DNA from: Thalassovita mangrovi
GTDB taxonomy: Bacteria > Pseudomonadota > Alphaproteobacteria > Rhodobacterales > Rhodobacteraceae
DNA length: 64,000 nt
Direction: 5' to 3'
NCBI RefSeq assembly: GCF_009857745.1
Contig: NZ_WWEN01000009.1
Span: 123,338 to 187,337 of the forward strand
Positions within the stretch are counted from its first letter, which is position 1, and every line of letters starts with the position of its first letter. Positions 60,616 to 64,000 of this stretch are shown in pieces. The notes beneath the pieces are model-generated. The model was not told the origin of the DNA, searched no databases, and was given only the letters and a program-made list of their open reading frames with translations. Made by a program: the position numbers and the translations under genes.

Positions 60616-62786
60616 CGCCACACCCGTCCCCATTCCTTGACCAGGTCTCTTTCGTGATTTTCGCGTACCCGCTGATACAGCCGGTCGCGGATATTCAGCC
60701 GCGCGCCGCCATCGCGGGTCAGCGACTGAACGTTCAGCGTGTTCACCGTCCGCGACGGGGTGCCGAGCGCCCAGCTCATCGGGATGGTGATCCGCAGGCC
60801 CTTGTCGAAGGACCCTTCGCCGAAATCGTCGAACGGCACATCGGTGACGGTCGCATAGGCGCCCACGCGCCAGCCATTGGCGAATTCGCGGTCGACCGAA
60901 ACCGTCGCGCCGTAATCGCCGGCCAGGTAGCGGCCCACATCCAGCTGGGTGTGGAACCCGTGACCCAGTTCGTAATAGGCCGACAGGTGGCCGGTCACGG
61001 TGTCATAGTCGCGCAACCCGAACAGCTGATCGTATTCGCGTTTCTGGACATAGTTCAGCTCGGCCCCGAGGGCGAGGCGGCTGTCGATCGGTTTCCACAG
61101 CACTTCGCCCGACACACCGGCATACATCTTTTCCAGATAGCCCACCGTCAGGCGGCTATAGAGATCCCGCCCCGGCCGGCCGAAGCTGGTCAGCGTCAGA
61201 TACTCGATCGCCGGGGAAGTGTTGCGGCTGTACTGCGAATAGTCGGTCCGCACCCGCGGCAGCCCCGAGGGCACCGAGGTGGAGGTTTCGTCGAGATTTC
61301 CCTGCAGTTTCTGGGTCACCGACCCGGACAGCACCCAGTTGGGGGCGAAACGGTAATCCGCGCTCAGCCGCAGCCCGAGATCGGCCCGCACCGGGTTGTC
61401 GGGATCGAACACGCTTAATTCGGCGTAGGGGCCAAGCGACCAGGACAGCGCCGGGTAGATCCCCGTCTCCGGCGCAGGCGCCATGCCATGGGCGTTTTCG
61501 ATCCGGGTCCGCGCCAGCAGCTCCGAGGCGGGGGCGTTTTCCAGCCGCTCCAGATCGGACCGGCTGAAGGTCGCGGCGGTGGTGGTCATGCCGTCGATCA
61601 TCGGTACGATGGTGAAGGTTTCCACCGATCCCGGCAGGATTCGGGTCATCACCCGGGCGGCGCGTCCCAGGGCCTGCGGTTCTTCCATGTAAAGCGGGTT
61701 GCGCATCCGCAGCACCGCCTTGGTGGCGCTCAGCTCGATCCCCTCATAGACCAGCCCGTCGCGTTCCAGCGCCTTGGCCAGCCGGGTCTTGATGCTGGCG
61801 GTCTTCACGCTGTCCTCGGTCCAGCCCAGATCGCGCATATCGGCCGCGCTGCGCGGCTTGACCGGCACCGGCGCGCCGTTGCGCCCGCCCGGCGACGGCG
61901 CGTATCTGGGATTGCTGTGAACCGACAGCATGGCGCCGACTTCGGTGCCGTACAGCGAAAACAGCGACAGCTGGATGCCGTTCTTGAACCGGTAATCGAG
62001 GCCGAAGTTCCACGGCGTGTCGCGGTCGAAGATATTGCTGGTGACGGTTTCCTCGATATAGGCGTCGGAGGAATATTCCGCCTTGAAGGACAGCCGGTCG
62101 CTGGCCTTCCATTCGATGCCGCCGAACGGGGCGACATCGCCGCGGAACCAGCGGTCATAGGTGGGAACACCGCCGCGGCCGATGATTTCGGTCGGCCGGG
62201 TGCCGGTCGATCCGATCGCGCCGTAGCTGCCCAGACGGCCCCAGCCCAGACCGCCGGTGACCCGCAGGCGCGGAGTGATCGATTTGCTGGCCACGATATA
62301 TTCGCCGCCGTAAAGCCCGGTGCCGATGAAATCCTGCAGCCCCACCGATACCGCCGGGCGGTACTGGGTTTCTTCCAGGATCTGGTAGCGCACATCGAAG
62401 CTGCGGTCGTAATAGCTTTCGCTGCCGTCATAGAGCGTGTCCGCGATCACCAGCCCGTCGATGGACGTGTAGCGGAAGCTGCCGCTCAGCCGCGGCAGCA
62501 GCTGGAAGCTCAGCGTGGTGCGGGTGGTGCCGGCGAAGTGCGAGACCGTGGTCGACAGGGTCGCGTCGGGGGCCATGTCCGCGGTCGGCATGTCGATCAG
62601 CCCGACGGTGCCGTAAAGGTTGAAGCTCGGCGGTACCGGCGCGACGAAGGGATTTGCGGCACTTTCCTCGGCGGTGGCGGCCAGCGGCGCCAGCAACAGC
62701 GCCGATGCGCTGGCCATCAGGCCCCGACGCCCCCGTCCGGAGGCCCTGTGCGGCCGTGTCGCGCTGCTAAATCCCATTTGTGTCAT
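60612..62786 (-). CDS. YjbH-family outer-membrane beta-barrel protein
   Basis: A 724-residue exported protein with an Arg-rich signal peptide (RGRRGLMASASALLLAPLAA) and a long beta-barrel-like mature part. The N-terminal PPSFNLYGTVGLIDMPTADM is the YjbH signature. The C-terminus (RLTVGYLEKMYAGVSGEVLW and LGHGFHTQLDVGRYLAGDYG) also matches. YjbH-type proteins are thought to export or anchor exopolysaccharide through the outer membrane. The ATG at 62786 was preferred over an upstream start that adds 41 residues without signal-peptide character. It precedes the YjbF gene on the minus strand. Confidence 0.88.
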   Translation of the reverse strand: MTQMGFSSATRPHRASGRGRRGLMASASALLLAPLAATAEESAANPFVAPVPPSFNLYGTVGLIDMPTADMAPDATLSTTVSHFAGTTRTTLSFQLLPRLSGSFRYTSIDGLVIADTLYDGSESYYDRSFDVRYQILEETQYRPAVSVGLQDFIGTGLYGGEYIVASKSITPRLRVTGGLGWGRLGSYGAIGSTGTRPTEIIGRGGVPTYDRWFRGDVAPFGGIEWKASDRLSFKAEYSSDAYIEETVTSNIFDRDTPWNFGLDYRFKNGIQLSLFSLYGTEVGAMLSVHSNPRYAPSPGGRNGAPVPVKPRSAADMRDLGWTEDSVKTASIKTRLAKALERDGLVYEGIELSATKAVLRMRNPLYMEEPQALGRAARVMTRILPGSVETFTIVPMIDGMTTTAATFSRSDLERLENAPASELLARTRIENAHGMAPAPETGIYPALSWSLGPYAELSVFDPDNPVRADLGLRLSADYRFAPNWVLSGSVTQKLQGNLDETSTSVPSGLPRVRTDYSQYSRNTSPAIEYLTLTSFGRPGRDLYSRLTVGYLEKMYAGVSGEVLWKPIDSRLALGAELNYVQKREYDQLFGLRDYDTVTGHLSAYYELGHGFHTQLDVGRYLAGDYGATVSVDREFANGWRVGAYATVTDVPFDDFGEGSFDKGLRITIPMSWALGTPSRTVNTLNVQSLTRDGGARLNIRDRLYQRVRENHERDLVKEWGRVWR

Positions 62787-62985
62787 GCCCGTTTCAAATT
62801 CATAACTGTCCCAAGTGCTGCCCCACTGGGTATGCAAAAAAAACGGGCCTGTCCATCCGGCGCACTGGCGGCACCCGATTTCGATCGCAGCGTTGCCGAT
62901 GTCCCACAAGTCCCGCCGCAGGTTTCCCCGCCGGGGTGAAATTTTCCGCTTGTCCCCACCCGCCAGCCTAGATAAACCCGTCCGC

Positions 62986-63075
62986 GGAGACGTGGCCGAG
63001 TGGTCGAAGGCGCTCCCCTGCTAAGGGAGTAGGCGGGAAACCGTCTCGAGGGTTCGAATCCCTTCGTCTCCGCCA
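62986..63075 (+). tRNA. tRNA-Ser (anticodon GCU)
   Basis: A complete class II tRNA of 90 bases. The acceptor stem is GGAGACG with CGTCTCC, the anticodon stem CTCCC/GGGAG surrounds the loop CTGCTAA with anticodon GCT, a long variable arm follows (AGGCGGGAAACCGTC), and the T arm is GAGGGTTCGAATCCCTT. The 3' GCCA is encoded. It reads AGC and AGU codons. Confidence 0.96.
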
Positions 63076-63101
63076 TCAAAAAATTTTGTTGGATTTGAAT
63101 G

Positions 63102-63123
63102 GGCCGCTTTAAGCGGCCTTTTT
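63102..63123 (+). terminator. Terminator of the tRNA-Ser transcript
   Basis: GGCCGCT (63102-63108) pairs with AGCGGCC (63112-63118), followed by TTTTT. It is 27 bases after the tRNA 3' end. Confidence 0.8.
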
Positions 63124-63200
63124 CTTTCCCCAAGATCGGGCGCATGCCGATCGACAGCATGGGCCAGCCCGAGGTCATGATATGTCTGGCACCGATCTGG

Positions 63201-63278
63201 TCCGACAAATCCCTCAACCTGCCGTAGCTTCGTGGCAATCTCTTCTGGCTCTTCTCGCTTGTGCCGTTTCCTAGCCAT
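63201..63278 (-). pseudogene. IS3-family orfA fragment
   Basis: From the ATG at 63278 (GGAGGG upstream) the minus strand reads MARKRHKREEPEEIATKLRQ then VEGFVG, which matches the first 20-odd residues of IS407-group orfA (HTH_Tnp_1) with a small insertion. After that the frame no longer resembles orfA. The helix-turn-helix is not completed, so the gene is a remnant. It faces away from the orfB fragment on the plus strand. Confidence 0.65.
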
Positions 63279-63320
63279 TCCGGCCCTCCGTTTTCCTAAA
63301 CATAGCGGTGGGCCGCTCCA

Positions 63321-63680
63321 GTGGGAGAAGATCAGAGCGATCTGTTCATCATGCGAGGCGTCCCGGTTTGCTGCCGGTCCGACAACGGCCCTGAGTTCGT
63401 AGTTCAGGCTGATCAGGATTGGATCAAGGCCGTCGGCGCCAAGACCGCTTGCATCGAACCCGGGCCTCCTTGGGAGAATGGCTATTGCGAAAGCTTCGAC
63501 ACCCGGTTCCGCGCTGAATCGCTGAACGGGGAAGTCTTCCATAACCTCCGGGAAGCGGAGATCCTGATCGAACAATGGAGGAAACGCTACTGCACCAATC
63601 GACAACACAGTGCTTTGGGCTGCCGCCCTCCGGCCCCGGAAACCATCGCCCCGATGGAGCCAAGGGCGATCATGCACTGA
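63321..63680 (+). pseudogene. IS3-family (IS407-like) transposase orfB, C-terminal fragment
   Basis: About 119 residues equal to the C-terminal part of an IS407-group transposase: SDLFIMRGVPVCCRSDNGPE with the second catalytic Asp, then PPWENGYCESFDTRFRAESL with the catalytic Glu and the closing HSALGCRPPAPETI. The N-terminal half with the first Asp is missing, so it cannot be active. The right end of the element, starting around CTGACAATTAAGCTGGATCA (63680-63699), seems preserved. Confidence 0.85.
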
Positions 63681-64000
63681 CAATTAAGCTGGATCACTCG
63701 GGTGGGGCTGACCAGGCTTCACGATCTGGAAATTTGAAGTGCTTGGGAGGCAGGTTGAAGATCTGGACCTAGGTGTGGACGCAGTAAACATGCGCTGAAA
63801 CCGCAGTTCGGGCGTGCGAGTTCTTTGTTTTTATAACATTAGGTCAATGACTTAAATAACGTTGACGGTTCTCGAAACTGAAAAGTTTGCTTACTCCATA
63901 AAAAAGTACTTGCGACTCATCCGTGCCATCCTTAGAACCCCCTTCACCGGCGGCGCTGAGGCGCTGGACGGGACGCCAAGCGGAACGACGGAGCGATGCT
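63681..64000. other. Tail of the window: IS right end and promoter region
   Basis: The first 40 bases look like the right end of an IS407-type element. The next 190 bases hold no gene and become A/T-rich from about 63830. The last 90 bases carry the promoter described separately and a GC-rich leader (GGCGGCGCTGAGGCGCTGG). No coding frame of note. Confidence 0.45.
63910..63937 (+). promoter_or_regulatory. Strong promoter with UP-like element, possibly of an rRNA operon
   Basis: TTGCGA (63910-63915) and TTAGAA (63932-63937) with a 16-base spacer. The A-tract CCATAAAAAAGTA immediately upstream resembles an UP element. The downstream leader is GC-rich and contains no start codon with a ribosome binding site before the window ends. 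This combination is reminiscent of alphaproteobacterial rrn promoters, but the rRNA itself is outside the window. Confidence 0.4.

Noticed and set aside
62986-63720. Genomic island integrated at tRNA-Ser
   Set aside because: There is no integrase, and no repeat of the tRNA 3' end was found downstream in the window. Only an IS remnant is present.
63835-63860. CtrA box in TTAGGTCAATGACTTAA
   Set aside because: The first half is TTAG and the spacing is nine bases instead of seven.

Overview
The window reads as chromosomal DNA of a Roseobacter-group alphaproteobacterium (Rhodobacteraceae). The evidence is high GC, an Irr-type Fur regulator divergent from fabA-fabB-fabI, a class II EPSP synthase, perfect CtrA boxes (TTAA-N7-TTAAC), and a SAM/SAH riboswitch in front of metK, a riboswitch class known from Rhodobacterales. 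Most of the window is core housekeeping sequence with short accessory stretches. No phage, plasmid, CRISPR array or complete mobile element was seen.

Layout. 1-9.9 kb: an exported protein cut by the window edge, a DUF4336 protein, a DUF4239-like membrane protein, two small exported proteins, a Crp/Fnr regulator, an old-yellow-enzyme reductase, and a MacA/MacB-type efflux operon. 10.1-11.8 kb: an arsR-permease-thioredoxin operon behind a perfect operator palindrome. 11.8-17.2 kb: catabolic and accessory enzymes on the minus strand (3-oxoadipate enol-lactonase-like hydrolase, endonuclease/exonuclease/phosphatase protein, DUF4265, and a coupled dehalogenase-hydrolase-threonine dehydratase operon). 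17.4-25.0 kb: FKBP isomerase, a two-gene unit with a GFA protein, irr, fabA-fabB-fabI, miaB. 25.3-31.6 kb: the most accessory part, with three tandem paralogous RTX (calcium-binding repeat) proteins followed by an OmpA-family protein and a lipoprotein that share a 33-residue Cys module. 31.7-37.0 kb: phoH-ybeY-corC-lnt, then riboswitch-metK. 37.1-45.1 kb: doxX, trmB, aroA, two duplicated membrane proteins, a GFA protein, cmk, an aldo/keto reductase, rpsA. 45.5-48.5 kb: ihfB, a lapA-like gene, trpF, a CtrA-boxed small gene, trpB. 48.8-50.3 kb: two low-complexity secreted proteins and a membrane-tethered LuxR-type regulator. 50.3-59.4 kb: DUF2237, DUF2332, pth, rplY, sulfotransferase, lactate dehydrogenase, MaoC, ZIP transporter, trpA, VOC protein, ychF. 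59.6-62.8 kb: a YjbE/YjbF/YjbH-like envelope or exopolysaccharide set. 63.0-64.0 kb: tRNA-Ser(GCU), a rearranged IS3-family remnant, and a strong promoter that may belong to an rRNA operon beyond the window.

How it fits together. The RTX trio, the OmpA/lipoprotein pair, the secreted acidic proteins and the YjbH set all concern the cell surface. CtrA boxes (one perfect, one with a single mismatch) precede RTX2 and the OmpA gene, which hints at CtrA-linked surface remodelling. Translation and RNA genes (rpsA, pth, rplY, ychF, trmB, miaB, ybeY) and lipid genes (fabABI, lnt) form the conserved backbone. The rpsA leader carries a promoter, a terminator-like hairpin and a seven-codon upstream ORF, a plausible undescribed attenuator. 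A dispersed intergenic repeat of about 22 bp recurs at least eight times, twice as long hairpins.
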